A stretch of 64,000 nt of DNA from Flavobacterium enshiense (GCF_022836875.1 NZ_CP090376.1:558001-622000), one strand, 5' to 3'; positions 1 through 9,042 are shown, counted from the stretch's first letter. The notes: generated by a model not told the origin, from the sequence alone. Numbers and translations: made by a program.

Positions 1-2
1 TA

Positions 3-230
3 GGCGTAATCATCACTGCATTCGTGGTTGGAAGTTTAGCCGTTACCTTCACTAATGGTGGATTTGGAGCCTTCCCTTTAATGATTGCACAGATCCTGCT
101 GCTTTATAACATTCCTGAAACCGCCGGAACAGCCTTCGGATGGATTTTATGGAGCTCACAAACCGCGCTTGTTGTACTTTTGGGTGGCATTTCGTTTTTA
201 CTTTTACCTGTTTTCAATCGAAAAAAATAA
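3..230 (+). CDS. lysylphosphatidylglycerol synthase TM-region (flippase-like) protein, 3' end
   Basis: This is the last 75 codons of a gene whose start lies before the window. The protein is strongly hydrophobic, with about two membrane segments and a short basic tail ending in RKK. The motif TNGGFGAFP is what I expect in the UPF0104/LPG-synthase transmembrane family of Bacteroidota, which are integral inner-membrane proteins related to the lipid-flipping half of MprF. No catalytic aminoacyl-transferase domain is visible in this piece. It is followed 47 bp later by the esterase-like gene on the same strand. The family call is moderate because only the end is seen. Confidence 0.6.
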   Translation, partial: GVIITAFVVGSLAVTFTNGGFGAFPLMIAQILLLYNIPETAGTAFGWILWSSQTALVVLLGGISFLLLPVFNRKK

Positions 231-277
231 TTTGCTATATTGCTGTTCTTTTTTAACAGTTAAATACAGTAAATTTC

Positions 278-1540
278 ATGAAAACCAAATTGCTCCTACT
301 CCTCACGTTTGTAACGGGTTCCTTGTTCGCACAGCGCTTTGACGAACCGTTTGAATCTCAAAAACTGGGCGTTGCTCGCGATATCAGTATCATTCTTCCG
401 CCTTCATACGAATCGGCCAAGGAGAAAAAATACCCTGTTTTCGTAGTTTTGGACAGTGAATATTTATTGGACCCGGTATTGGGAACAATGAAATACGGTG
501 CTTATTGGGATGATCTTCCAGAAGTGATTATCGTCGGAATCAATCAGAACAAAGGAAACGAACGCGAATATGACACGCAATTTGACGAAGACGGACTTCC
601 TACTGAGCAGGGAGCGAAATTCTTCGAGTTTGTCGGAATGGAATTGCTACCGTTTATAGAGAAAAAATTCCGTGTGGCGCCTTTCCGAATGATTGTCGGA
701 CACGATTTGACAGCTTCTTTCATAAATGCTTATCTGTATAAAGACAACCCTGTTTTTAATGCTTATTTATGCTTAAGCCCTGAATTACCGGCTGAAATGG
801 AAACCAGAATTCCTGAGCGACTTAAAATTGCTCAAAAACCAATCTTCTACTATCTGGCTACCGCGGATGGTGATTTAAAACCGATGAGAGAACGTATTAA
901 AGTCCTTGATGAAGGAGCAAAAGCCGTAAAATCAGATTTTGTAAAATACTCTTTTGATGATTTTAAAAACACATCGCACTACTCCTTGGTTCCGGCTGCT
1001 ATCAATAGTGCTATAGCTACAATTTTTGAAGGCTACCAACCGATTTCAATGAATGAATTCCAAGAGAAACTGGGCAAACAGGAAAAAGGACACACCCAAT
1101 ATCTTGTGGACAAATACGCCAATATCCAAAAGAAACTGGGCTTTATGCCGAGGATCCGTCTTTCCGATTTCAAAGCCATTGAAGCGGCTATCATGAAAAA
1201 CAAGAACTACGAAGATTTTCTTCCGCTCTCAGAATTGGCAAAGAAAAACTACCCTAAAACCATGTTGAGTGAATACCACAAAGCCATGTATTATGACAAT
1301 ATGGGCGAACCGGCCAAAGCCCAAAAAGCATTTATGACCGCTTTTGGACAAGCTCCGATTCGTGACCTAACCAAAGACATGATGCTGGAACGTGCCGATG
1401 CCATCAAAGGACAATTGAAAAAAGAAAAGAATCGCGACAAAGAAGTCACTGAAGAGCCGACCGAAGCCCCTGCGGAAACTCCGGCCGATGCTCCAACAGA
1501 AACGCCAACAGAAACGCCTGCCGAACAACCGAAACAATAA
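278..1540 (+). CDS. secreted esterase-fold (alpha/beta-hydrolase) protein with Asp in place of nucleophile Ser
   Basis: The 420-residue protein starts with a signal peptide (cleavage near SLFAQ). Residues of about 25-270 follow the Fes/esterase D fold: an N-terminal RDISIILPPSY strand, VFVVLDSEYL, then the nucleophile elbow. In active members the elbow reads GHSxGG. Here it is GHDLTA at about 141-146, so the catalytic serine is replaced by Asp143. A helical, TPR-like segment follows, and the last 40 residues are a Thr/Glu/Pro/Ala-rich low-complexity tail of TEAPAETP type. It is probably periplasmic or exported. It ends 2 bp before radA. It may be a non-catalytic relative of esterases. Confidence 0.7.
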   Translation: MKTKLLLLLTFVTGSLFAQRFDEPFESQKLGVARDISIILPPSYESAKEKKYPVFVVLDSEYLLDPVLGTMKYGAYWDDLPEVIIVGINQNKGNEREYDTQFDEDGLPTEQGAKFFEFVGMELLPFIEKKFRVAPFRMIVGHDLTASFINAYLYKDNPVFNAYLCLSPELPAEMETRIPERLKIAQKPIFYYLATADGDLKPMRERIKVLDEGAKAVKSDFVKYSFDDFKNTSHYSLVPAAINSAIATIFEGYQPISMNEFQEKLGKQEKGHTQYLVDKYANIQKKLGFMPRIRLSDFKAIEAAIMKNKNYEDFLPLSELAKKNYPKTMLSEYHKAMYYDNMGEPAKAQKAFMTAFGQAPIRDLTKDMMLERADAIKGQLKKEKNRDKEVTEEPTEAPAETPADAPTETPTETPAEQPKQ

Positions 1541-1542
1541 TA

Positions 1543-2904
1543 ATGTCGAAAATAAAAACCGCCTTTTTCTGCCAGAGCTGCGGCACCCAGTTTGCCAAAT
1601 GGCAAGGACAGTGCACATCCTGTAAGGCATGGAATACCATTGTAGAAGAAGTCATTCACAAAGAAGAAAAAGTAGCTTGGAAGACAGAAACTTCTCCAGT
1701 CAAAAAAGCCGCTAAACCTTTAAAAATAAAAGAAATTGATTCTGTCGAAGAAATTCGGTTAAACACTACAGACGGAGAGTTAAACCGAGTTTTGGGCGGC
1801 GGAATCGTTCCGGGCTCCTTAACCCTTTTAGGTGGCGAACCCGGAATTGGAAAGAGTACGCTCCTTTTGCAAATCTCTTTGAAATTACCCTATAAAACCC
1901 TCTATGTCTCTGGGGAAGAAAGTCAGAAGCAGATAAAAATGCGCGCCGAAAGGATTACAGCCAACAGCGATAACTGTTATATCCTGACCGAAACCAAAAC
2001 TCAGAATATATTTCGTCAGATTGAAGAAATCGAACCGGAAATCGTGATTATCGACTCCATTCAGACACTTCATACCGATTACATCGAATCGTCTCCCGGA
2101 AGCATATCTCAAATCAGGGAAACCACGGCAGAACTGATAAAATTCGCCAAGGAAACCAATACTCCGGTTATCCTTATCGGACATATTACAAAGGATGGTA
2201 ACATTGCCGGTCCGAAGATTCTGGAGCACATGGTAGATACCGTTTTACAATTTGAAGGCGACCGAAATCATGTTTACCGCATTTTACGATCGCTTAAAAA
2301 CCGTTTTGGATCCACCGCCGAACTGGGCATTTATGAAATGCTTGGCTCCGGATTGCGCGAAGTAGCCAATCCGTCGGAGATTTTGATTTCCCATAAAGAC
2401 GAGGAACTTTCGGGTACTGCCATTGCCTCTACATTAGAAGGTATGCGACCGCTAATGATTGAAATACAGGCCTTAGTTTCCACCGCTGTCTACGGAACGC
2501 CACAACGCAGCACCACCGGTTACAACGCCAAGCGACTCAACATGATTTTAGCAGTACTGGAAAAACGCGCCGGTTTTCATTTGGGTTCCAAAGATGTGTT
2601 CTTAAATGTTACAGGAGGAATTTCCGTGGACGATCCGGCTATTGATTTGGCGGTTGTAGCAGCGATACTCTCATCCAACGAAGATATTCCGGTGGAAAAA
2701 AACTTTTGTTTTGCAGGCGAAGTAGGACTTTCGGGAGAAATCCGTCCGGTAAACCGTGTAGAACAACGCATACAAGAGGCCGAAAAATTAGGTTTTTCGA
2801 CCATTTTCGTTTCCAAATACAATAAAATATCACTAAAAAATACGCTTATCGAAATAAAAATGGTGGCGAAGGTTGAAGATGTCGTTTCGGAATTATTTGG
2901 ATAG
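1543..2904 (+). CDS. radA: DNA repair protein RadA
   Basis: RadA is a DnaB-type, RecA-like helicase that promotes branch migration in recombinational repair. The 453-residue protein has the expected order. An N-terminal C4 zinc finger has Cys at 10, 13, 24 and 27. A Walker A motif GGEPGIGKST lies at about 97-106, the RadA signature KNRFG at about 252-256, and a C-terminal Lon-protease-like domain contains the GGISVDDPAIDLA region. Length and start are normal for the family. It begins 2 bp after the upstream esterase-like gene (TAATAATG), so the two are probably co-transcribed. Confidence 0.95.
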   Translation: MSKIKTAFFCQSCGTQFAKWQGQCTSCKAWNTIVEEVIHKEEKVAWKTETSPVKKAAKPLKIKEIDSVEEIRLNTTDGELNRVLGGGIVPGSLTLLGGEPGIGKSTLLLQISLKLPYKTLYVSGEESQKQIKMRAERITANSDNCYILTETKTQNIFRQIEEIEPEIVIIDSIQTLHTDYIESSPGSISQIRETTAELIKFAKETNTPVILIGHITKDGNIAGPKILEHMVDTVLQFEGDRNHVYRILRSLKNRFGSTAELGIYEMLGSGLREVANPSEILISHKDEELSGTAIASTLEGMRPLMIEIQALVSTAVYGTPQRSTTGYNAKRLNMILAVLEKRAGFHLGSKDVFLNVTGGISVDDPAIDLAVVAAILSSNEDIPVEKNFCFAGEVGLSGEIRPVNRVEQRIQEAEKLGFSTIFVSKYNKISLKNTLIEIKMVAKVEDVVSELFG

Positions 2905-2955
2905 ACAATCTTATTAGGACCATAAAAAATATCGTCTAATTAACTATCACAAAGT

Positions 2956-3420
2956 ATGAACATTAAAACATTACTACTGGTCTGTGCGACAGCACTTTTA
3001 GTTTCCTGCAACAAGGCTGATGTTTACAGCAAATTAGATAAAGATTTTCCGCATAACCGATGGGAACAGACTGATGCAAAAACCTATGAGTTTACGATTA
3101 CAGATGACACAAAATTATATGATCTGATTTTCAGATTCAGCTATTCGTATGATTACCAATTCCAAAGTATTCCCTTGGATTTTACCATCACAGATCCTTC
3201 CGGAAAAGAAGAAAAATTTTCACTGGCCCTCCAGATAAAAGACAGTTCCGGAAAAGAACTCGGCGATTGCATAGGGGATTTATGCGATTTGCACCATATC
3301 ATCAAAGAAAACGCAAAACTAACCAAAGGAAATTACAAACTGAAGGTATCAAATTCCTTCCACGGACCTTATTTACCGAATGTCTTTGGCGTAGGATTAG
3401 ATGTTGCCACGGCTCAATAA
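2956..3420 (+). CDS. GldH-like lipoprotein (putative gliding motility/T9SS-associated)
   Basis: The 154-residue protein has a lipoprotein signal ending in LLVSC (Cys about 18). The body resembles the GldH lipoprotein family: a VYSKL segment, a beta-rich domain with DLIFRFSYSYDYQF, then LDFTITDPSGK, IKDSSGKELGD and a closing GVGLDV strand. GldH is one of the lipoproteins required for flavobacterial gliding and T9SS function, with a location at the periplasmic face of the envelope. The assignment rests on pattern and length only. This copy is not next to other gld genes, so it could be a paralogue. A terminator follows immediately. Confidence 0.45.
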   Translation: MNIKTLLLVCATALLVSCNKADVYSKLDKDFPHNRWEQTDAKTYEFTITDDTKLYDLIFRFSYSYDYQFQSIPLDFTITDPSGKEEKFSLALQIKDSSGKELGDCIGDLCDLHHIIKENAKLTKGNYKLKVSNSFHGPYLPNVFGVGLDVATAQ

Positions 3421-3435
3421 AAACAAGAAAACAAC

Positions 3436-3468
3436 AAAAAAGCAGACTTCTCAGTCTGCTTTTTTTTT
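3436..3468. terminator. bidirectional intrinsic terminator, GldH-like / serS
   Basis: An 8-bp stem AGCAGACT/AGTCTGCT is flanked by an A-run on the left and a T-run on the right. It lies between two convergent genes and can serve both. Confidence 0.85.
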
Positions 3469-3484
3469 ATAGTTGAATATTGTA

Positions 3485-4756
3485 TTAATCAATGATATCA
3501 AAACCGGTGTATTTACGTAGTACTTCCGGAATAACGATTCCTTCAGGTGTCTGGTAATTTTCCAGGATTCCTGCCAATACACGTGGTAACGCTAACGAAC
3601 TTCCGTTTAAGGTGTGTGCCAATTGCGTTTTACCGTCTTTTCCTTTGAAACGTAATTTCAAACGGTTCGCTTGGAACGTTTCAAAATTAGAAACCGATGA
3701 AATTTCCAACCAACGGTCCTGCGCTGTAGAGAACACCTCAAAATCGTACGTTAACGCAGAAGCGAAGCCCATATCACCACCGCAAAGACGTAAAATACGG
3801 TATGGTAATTTCAATTCTTTCAATAATCCTTTTACGTGTTCCACCATGCCGTCCAAAGCTTCGTGTGATTTTTCAGGATGCTCGATACGAACGATTTCCA
3901 CTTTGTCAAACTGATGCAAACGGTTCAATCCGCGAACGTGAGCTCCCCAAGAACCAGCTTCTCTTCGGAAACATGGAGTATATCCAGTTGCCAAAACAGG
4001 CAATTCGCTCTCCTGCAAAATAACATCACGGTAAATATTCGTCACCGGAACTTCGGCTGTAGGAATCAGATACAAATCGTCTTTGGCATCGTGATACATT
4101 TGTCCGTCTTTATCCGGCAACTGACCGGTTCCATAAGCGGATGCCTCATTAACCAAATGCGGCACCTGAACTTCCTGATAACCCGCTTCGGTATTTTTAT
4201 CAAGAAAATAAGAAATCAAAGCACGTTGCAACTTCGCTCCTTTTCCTTTGTATACTGGGAATCCGGGAGCAGTAATCTTCGTACCCAATTCGAAATCGAT
4301 GATATCGTATTTTTTAATCAGTTCCCAATGCGGTAAGGCACCTTCGTGCAAAACCGGAATCTCGCCTTCCTCGTAAACGTTAATGTTATCGTCAGCAGAT
4401 TTCCCTACTGGCACAATATCGGCTGGTGTATTTGGTAATTTATATAATTCCTGCGTAAGCTCTTCGGAAACCGTGTTTAAAACTTCGGTAAGTTCTTTTC
4501 CTTTTTCACGCAATTGTGTCGACTTTTCCTTTAAAATCTCCGCTTTGGCTTTTTCGCCGCTTTTCATCATTGCTCCGATGTCTTTGGACAGCTTGTTCGA
4601 CTCGGCTAAAATATTGTCCAATTCCACTTGAGTTGCACGACGTTTTTCGTCCAGTGCCACCACAGTCGCAACCAATTCTTTAGCATCTAAATTTCTTTTT
4701 GCCAAAGCCTGGATTACCTTTTCCTGGTTTTCTCTGATAAAAGCTATCTGTAACAT
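3485..4756 (-). CDS. serS: seryl-tRNA synthetase
   Basis: This class II synthetase charges tRNA-Ser and tRNA-Sec. The 423-residue protein starts with the usual MLQIAFIREN sequence, followed by the long antiparallel coiled-coil tRNA-binding arm at about 30-100 (Lys/Glu-rich, with MMKSGEKAKAE). The catalytic core has motif 2 (TPCFRREAGSWG) and motif 3 near the C-terminus (LNGSSLALPRVLAGILENY). The gene is convergent with the GldH-like gene and shares its terminator. A TAAATTTG -7 box lies about 23 bp before the start. Confidence 0.97.
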   Translation of the reverse strand: MLQIAFIRENQEKVIQALAKRNLDAKELVATVVALDEKRRATQVELDNILAESNKLSKDIGAMMKSGEKAKAEILKEKSTQLREKGKELTEVLNTVSEELTQELYKLPNTPADIVPVGKSADDNINVYEEGEIPVLHEGALPHWELIKKYDIIDFELGTKITAPGFPVYKGKGAKLQRALISYFLDKNTEAGYQEVQVPHLVNEASAYGTGQLPDKDGQMYHDAKDDLYLIPTAEVPVTNIYRDVILQESELPVLATGYTPCFRREAGSWGAHVRGLNRLHQFDKVEIVRIEHPEKSHEALDGMVEHVKGLLKELKLPYRILRLCGGDMGFASALTYDFEVFSTAQDRWLEISSVSNFETFQANRLKLRFKGKDGKTQLAHTLNGSSLALPRVLAGILENYQTPEGIVIPEVLRKYTGFDIID

Positions 4757-4778
4757 ATATATTGATTTTTAAGGTGAG

Positions 4779-4786
4779 CAAATTTA
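4779..4786 (-). promoter_or_regulatory. -7 promoter box for serS
   Basis: On the minus strand this reads TAAATTTG, an exact match to the Bacteroidota -7 consensus TAnnTTTG. It lies 23 bp upstream of the serS ATG, giving a very short leader. Confidence 0.65.
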
Positions 4787-4893
4787 AGGATTTGTTTTAT
4801 TAATTTGACAGTAAACAGCGAAAGTTAGCTATTATCCTTTTGATTAAAACAGTAATATTTAGCAAAACCGTAATCATCGAACAGATTATTTTT

Positions 4894-4901
4894 TATTTTT
4901 G
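4894..4901 (+). promoter_or_regulatory. -7 promoter box for M1 aminopeptidase
   Basis: TATTTTTG matches TAnnTTTG exactly. A possible upstream TTG start at 4899 lies inside this box, which supports the ATG at 4920 as the true start. Confidence 0.65.
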
Positions 4902-4919
4902 ACGGATTTCCCCTTGATT

Positions 4920-6830
4920 ATGAAGTATATCGCCCTCTTTTTAGCACTAGCAACAACATCGATTGGCTTTTCCCAAGATAACCAAAATGAATTTCATCAA
5001 TTAGTGCATGCCGAGATGAAAGCAGCGGCAGGAAAAATGAATTTCAGGGAAAATCCCAATACTCAAAACTACGACATCACCTATCACAAGCTTGAATTCA
5101 CAGTCGATCCGGCTATTTATTTCATCACGGGAAAAGTCACCACCACATACACCGTATTGGAGAATATGACCAGCATCACTTTTGACCTGACAACTGAAAT
5201 GATCGTAAACAGTGTAAAACAAGGAACGACAGATTTAACCTATCTGCAAAACGGAAACAACGAATTGGTAATAACATTACCGACTGAGCAAGCATCAGGT
5301 ACAACAAACAGTGTGGAAATATCCTATTCCGGCGCACCCCCAGTAAGTGGCTTTAGTGCTTTTGCAACCTCTTCCCATAATGGGATTCCTGTGATGTGGA
5401 CACTTTCCGAACCTTATGGAGCCCGAGACTGGTGGCCCTGCAAACAGGACCTAAACGACAAGGTGAGCAGCATTGACGTTTACATAACCGCCCCTTCCCA
5501 ATACATAAGTGTTTCCAATGGCCTGGAACAATCTCAAACCATAAACGGCACAAACAAAACCACTCATTTCCATCATGGCTATCCCATCCCGGCTTACCTC
5601 ATCGCTATTGCCGTAACCAATTACCAAATATACAACCAGCAGGGAGGACTAGGAACGACAGAAAGCCCTTTCTTCCCAATTGTTAATTACATCTACCCCG
5701 AAACCGCGTCATCGACCCAAAACAGCTTATCGGTTACCCCGGGAATCATCAATACGTACGAATCCCTTTTTACACCCTATCCGTTTAGAAATGAAAAATA
5801 CGGGCATGCTCAATTTGGCTGGGGAGGCGGAATGGAACATACCACTGTATCCTTTATGGGCGGTTGGAACAGGGATTTGATATCACACGAGATGGGCCAT
5901 CAGTGGTTTGGTGACAAAGTTACCTGCGGCAGTTGGAAAGATATTTGGCTAAATGAAGGCATTACCGAATACTTATCAGGATTGATTGTAGAAAACATGG
6001 ATGGCGAAGCGGATTTTCTTTCCTGGAAGTCCAACAAAATCAACAGCGTTACATCACGACCCGATGGAAATTTATATTTAACCGACGAACAACTAACGGA
6101 CATCAACAGAATATTTAGTTCCAGACTTACTTACGATAAAGGTTCTATGGTAACAAACATGATTCGGTTTAAAATGGGCGATGATAATTTCTTTCAGGCG
6201 ATGCGAAACTACCTGAACGACCCTGCTTTGGCTTATGGATATGCGACAACACCACAGCTACAAGCGCATCTGGAAGCCGCTTCAGGAATGGACTTTACCG
6301 ATTTTTTCAATGATTGGGTTTACAAAGAAGGTTACCCAACTTACAACATAATAGCTCAAAACTGGGGAGCCGGGCTGGCAAAAATAACAATCAACCAAAC
6401 TACCTCGCATCCGTCTGTACCTTTTTTTGAAATGCCCGTTCCAATTCAATTAATTGGGGAAAACGGGGAAAAACGAGACCTTGTTCTGAAAAACAATGTT
6501 AACGCTCAGGAATTCATTATCGAAGTGCCTTTCAAGGTTTCGGAGATTCATTTTGATCCAAAAAAAAATATCATTTCCAGAAATAGCACCGCAATTGTGA
6601 CAGACAATTCAGATTTAGCCATTTATCCGAATCCTAGCCACGACATCTTAACCATAAAACTTCCCGCCAACTCTGAATTGGAAAAAGTGGAATTATACAA
6701 TATGTTGGGCCAGTTGATTCTAAAGGAAAACAATGCCATCATAAACATCAGTCCATTATCAAATGGTGTTTATGCGCTAATCGTCAATACTTCAACAGGA
6801 ACATTTTATAAAAATATAATAAAAAAATAA
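4920..6830 (+). CDS. M1 family metallopeptidase with T9SS C-terminal sorting domain
   Basis: This is a secreted zinc aminopeptidase of the gluzincin M1 family. A signal peptide (MKYIALFLALATTSIGFS) precedes an N-terminal beta domain. The exopeptidase motif GGMEH is at about 303-307, and the zinc site is HEMGH at 323-327 with the third ligand Glu346 in NEGITEY, an exact HExxH-18-E spacing. The last 75 residues, starting at IYPNPS and ending FYKNIIKK, form a type A T9SS sorting domain, so the enzyme is predicted to cross the outer membrane by T9SS and be surface-bound or released. The ATG at 4920 is chosen over an in-frame TTG at 4899 because that TTG sits in the promoter. Confidence 0.92.
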   Translation: MKYIALFLALATTSIGFSQDNQNEFHQLVHAEMKAAAGKMNFRENPNTQNYDITYHKLEFTVDPAIYFITGKVTTTYTVLENMTSITFDLTTEMIVNSVKQGTTDLTYLQNGNNELVITLPTEQASGTTNSVEISYSGAPPVSGFSAFATSSHNGIPVMWTLSEPYGARDWWPCKQDLNDKVSSIDVYITAPSQYISVSNGLEQSQTINGTNKTTHFHHGYPIPAYLIAIAVTNYQIYNQQGGLGTTESPFFPIVNYIYPETASSTQNSLSVTPGIINTYESLFTPYPFRNEKYGHAQFGWGGGMEHTTVSFMGGWNRDLISHEMGHQWFGDKVTCGSWKDIWLNEGITEYLSGLIVENMDGEADFLSWKSNKINSVTSRPDGNLYLTDEQLTDINRIFSSRLTYDKGSMVTNMIRFKMGDDNFFQAMRNYLNDPALAYGYATTPQLQAHLEAASGMDFTDFFNDWVYKEGYPTYNIIAQNWGAGLAKITINQTTSHPSVPFFEMPVPIQLIGENGEKRDLVLKNNVNAQEFIIEVPFKVSEIHFDPKKNIISRNSTAIVTDNSDLAIYPNPSHDILTIKLPANSELEKVELYNMLGQLILKENNAIINISPLSNGVYALIVNTSTGTFYKNIIKK

Positions 6831-6876
6831 GGGCCTGTTTGTTCTGCATAAGAAAGCACTACATCTTTAAACTAAA

Positions 6877-7152
6877 TTGCTACTGCAAGTTGACAGTTAT
6901 CACTTAGGAAACATTCCCTTCGAACCCAACAAGATTGTCAGTTTCTATCCTAATCCGGTTAATGACCGTATAACAATTCAGTTGTCGGCAATCATCCAAT
7001 TGCAGAAAGCCGAAATTTACAATACATTGGGGCAATTTGTCGCAACAGAAACGAATGCGGACTTCACTGTAAATCAACTGTCAAACGGCGTTCATCCGAT
7101 TAAAATAAAAACCTCGAAAGGCGTAATTCAAAAAAATTTTATAAAAAAATAA
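6877..7152 (+). pseudogene. orphan T9SS C-terminal sorting domain (gene remnant)
   Basis: An open frame of about 90 codons encodes almost only a T9SS sorting domain: SFYPNPVNDRITIQL, then AEIYNTLGQF, LSNGV and a terminal QKNFIKK. There is no signal peptide and no ATG. The frame can start only at a TTG (6877), and an in-frame TAA lies two codons upstream of it. The domain is similar to the tail of the aminopeptidase gene 47 bp upstream. The simplest reading is a fragment left by duplication or by deletion of a second T9SS cargo gene. Confidence 0.6.
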
Positions 7153-7192
7153 GCAAACCAAAATAACTTGATAAAAAGTACGGTTAAAACCT

Positions 7193-7200
7193 TACTTTTG
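7193..7200 (+). promoter_or_regulatory. -7 promoter box for rseP
   Basis: TACTTTTG is an exact TAnnTTTG match 30 bp before the rseP ATG. A TTG about 22 bp further upstream could serve as the -33 element. Confidence 0.6.
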
Positions 7201-7229
7201 TCGTTTATAATAAAATTTACTGTTTAAAA

Positions 7230-8822
7230 ATGATACAAGTAGGACAAATCCTTTTCATATTATCCGTATTAGTAATTCTACACGAATTTGGCCACTATAT
7301 CACGGCGCGAATGTTCAAAGTAAGAGTGGAGAAATTCTATCTTTTCATGGATGCCGGTTTCTCTTTATTAAAGAAAAAAATTGGCGATACCGAATGGGGA
7401 ATCGGATGGCTGCCTATCGGAGGATATGTAAAACTGGCAGGAATGGTGGATGAAAGCATGGATATGGAGCAGATGAAACAAGAGCCTCAGCCTTGGGAAT
7501 TCCGTTCTAAACCGGCCTGGCAACGTCTGATTATCATGTTGGGCGGTATCATTGTAAATGTTCTTTTGGCTTGGTTCCTATACACTGTGGTTTATACCAC
7601 TTACGGACAAAAATATGTATCTACTGAAAAAATTCAGCAAAACGGATTATCCTTCGGCGAAACCGGATTGAGTGCAGGCTTCAAAAACGGCGATAAAATC
7701 CTTGCTGTAGACGGAACTTACCAACCTCGTTTCAACCGCATGGTATTGGATGCTTTATTAGGTGACAATATTGAAATCGAAAGAAACGGCGAAAAGAAAA
7801 CCATCGTACTGTCAGATGAACACAAAGCTCAAATCCTGGCAAAAGAAGGACGCGATTTTGTTGGTGCAAGAAATCTGATTTCACAAATCGTAATAGACAG
7901 TGTAGCGCCTGTAAAAAACAACCCTTCTGTTTTTATGGCTGGAGATAAGATACAGATGCTAAACAACAAATCATTCGTATATTTTGATGAGTTTACAGAT
8001 GAATTGAAAAACCAAAAAGGCAAAACTGTTCCGGTTACCGTTTTAAGAAAAGACGCTCCAGTCACTCTTTCCCTTACGATTGACAAAGATGGAGAGGCTG
8101 GATTCGGCAAAAGCATCTTTTTAGCACAATCAATGGATATGACAGATTCTTCTGTTAATGAAATTGTTCCGGGTTCGGAAGCAGACAAAGCAAAACTTCA
8201 GGAAAAAGATGTCATTTTAGGCTTCAACAATAGGATTTACGAAAATTTCTTTGATTTTAAAGCGAAATTAAGCCAGTCTGCCAACAAAGATATAACGCTG
8301 AATATCTTAAGAGGGACACAAAGAATGAATTTACCGGCCCATGTTGGCAAAAACGGAAAACTTGGATTTATATTAAAACCGAACAATCAGCCAAGCTACG
8401 AAATCGTAAACAAACTGAGTGTTGCAGAAGCTTTTCCTGAAGCCGTTAAAGAATCATGGCAGTTGTTGATCTATAACGTAAAGCAATTCAAATTGATTTT
8501 ACGTCCAAAAACCGAAGCTTACAAACATGTAAAAAGTCCGGTTGGGATTGCACGCGCTTTACCAGACACGTGGAACTGGGAGTTCATCTGGAATTTTACC
8601 GCCTTATTTTCGATTGGTTTGGCCTTTATGAACCTATTACCAATCCCGGGATTAGACGGTGGTCATGCCCTGTTTACCATTGCTGAGATGATAACCGGCA
8701 AAACTTTAAGCGAAAAAGCGATGGGACATGTACAAACAGCCGGAATGATTATCTTACTGACTTTAATGGTTTTAACCTTCGGGAAAGACATTTACCAGTT
8801 GGTCGCCGATAAACTTTTATAA
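7230..8822 (+). CDS. rseP: RIP metalloprotease RseP (site-2 protease, M50)
   Basis: This intramembrane zinc protease cleaves membrane-bound anti-sigma factors or signal-peptide remnants. The HEFGH zinc site is at residues 18-22 in the first membrane helix. The third ligand region NLLPIPGLDGGH is at about 465-477, near the C-terminal helices. Between them I see three PDZ-like stretches (about 130-205, 225-290 and 305-375), each with a hydrophobic strand, a GDxI-type turn and a basic end. E. coli RseP has two. At 530 residues the protein is longer than the roughly 450 of the classical enzyme, which fits an extra unit. Two tRNA genes follow. Confidence 0.93.
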   Translation: MIQVGQILFILSVLVILHEFGHYITARMFKVRVEKFYLFMDAGFSLLKKKIGDTEWGIGWLPIGGYVKLAGMVDESMDMEQMKQEPQPWEFRSKPAWQRLIIMLGGIIVNVLLAWFLYTVVYTTYGQKYVSTEKIQQNGLSFGETGLSAGFKNGDKILAVDGTYQPRFNRMVLDALLGDNIEIERNGEKKTIVLSDEHKAQILAKEGRDFVGARNLISQIVIDSVAPVKNNPSVFMAGDKIQMLNNKSFVYFDEFTDELKNQKGKTVPVTVLRKDAPVTLSLTIDKDGEAGFGKSIFLAQSMDMTDSSVNEIVPGSEADKAKLQEKDVILGFNNRIYENFFDFKAKLSQSANKDITLNILRGTQRMNLPAHVGKNGKLGFILKPNNQPSYEIVNKLSVAEAFPEAVKESWQLLIYNVKQFKLILRPKTEAYKHVKSPVGIARALPDTWNWEFIWNFTALFSIGLAFMNLLPIPGLDGGHALFTIAEMITGKTLSEKAMGHVQTAGMIILLTLMVLTFGKDIYQLVADKLL

Positions 8823-8862
8823 AAATTTTTAATTTTTTATTTGCGAGTATAAAATTTCAGCT

Positions 8863-8870
8863 TATATTTG
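8863..8870 (+). promoter_or_regulatory. -7 promoter box for the tRNA-Asn pair
   Basis: TATATTTG is an exact TAnnTTTG match 25 bp before the first tRNA-Asn, as expected for a short 5' leader. Confidence 0.65.
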
Positions 8871-8894
8871 CACCGCATTAAAGGTAACTCACCT

Positions 8895-8968
8895 TCCTCC
8901 TTAGCTCAGTTGGTTAGAGCATCTGACTGTTAATCAGAGGGTCCTTGGTTCGAGCCCAAGAGGGGGAG
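8895..8968 (+). tRNA. tRNA-Asn (GTT), copy 1
   Basis: The 74-nt sequence folds as a cloverleaf. The acceptor arms TCCTCCT/AGGGGGA pair, with a T-G wobble. The D-arm contains AGCTCAGTTGGTTAGAGC. The anticodon loop CTGTTAA gives anticodon GTT, and the T-arm is CTTGG-TTCGAGC-CCAAG. The discriminator base is G and CCA is not encoded. An intrinsic terminator follows, although a second identical tRNA gene lies 74 bp downstream. Confidence 0.97.
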
Positions 8969-8970
8969 CA

Positions 8971-9000
8971 AAAAAAGCCATTCGCAAGAGTGGCTTTTTA
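8971..9000 (+). terminator. terminator after tRNA-Asn copy 1
   Basis: AAAAAGCCA and TGGCTTTTT form an A/T-flanked hairpin right after the first tRNA. Confidence 0.65.
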
Positions 9001-9042
9001 TATCTTTAAAATTAAAAAGTTCTTTACATAAAAAATACAGTT

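Noticed and set aside
3878..4336. 152-codon plus-strand frame opposite serS
   Set aside because: It is a shadow of the well-conserved catalytic part of serS.
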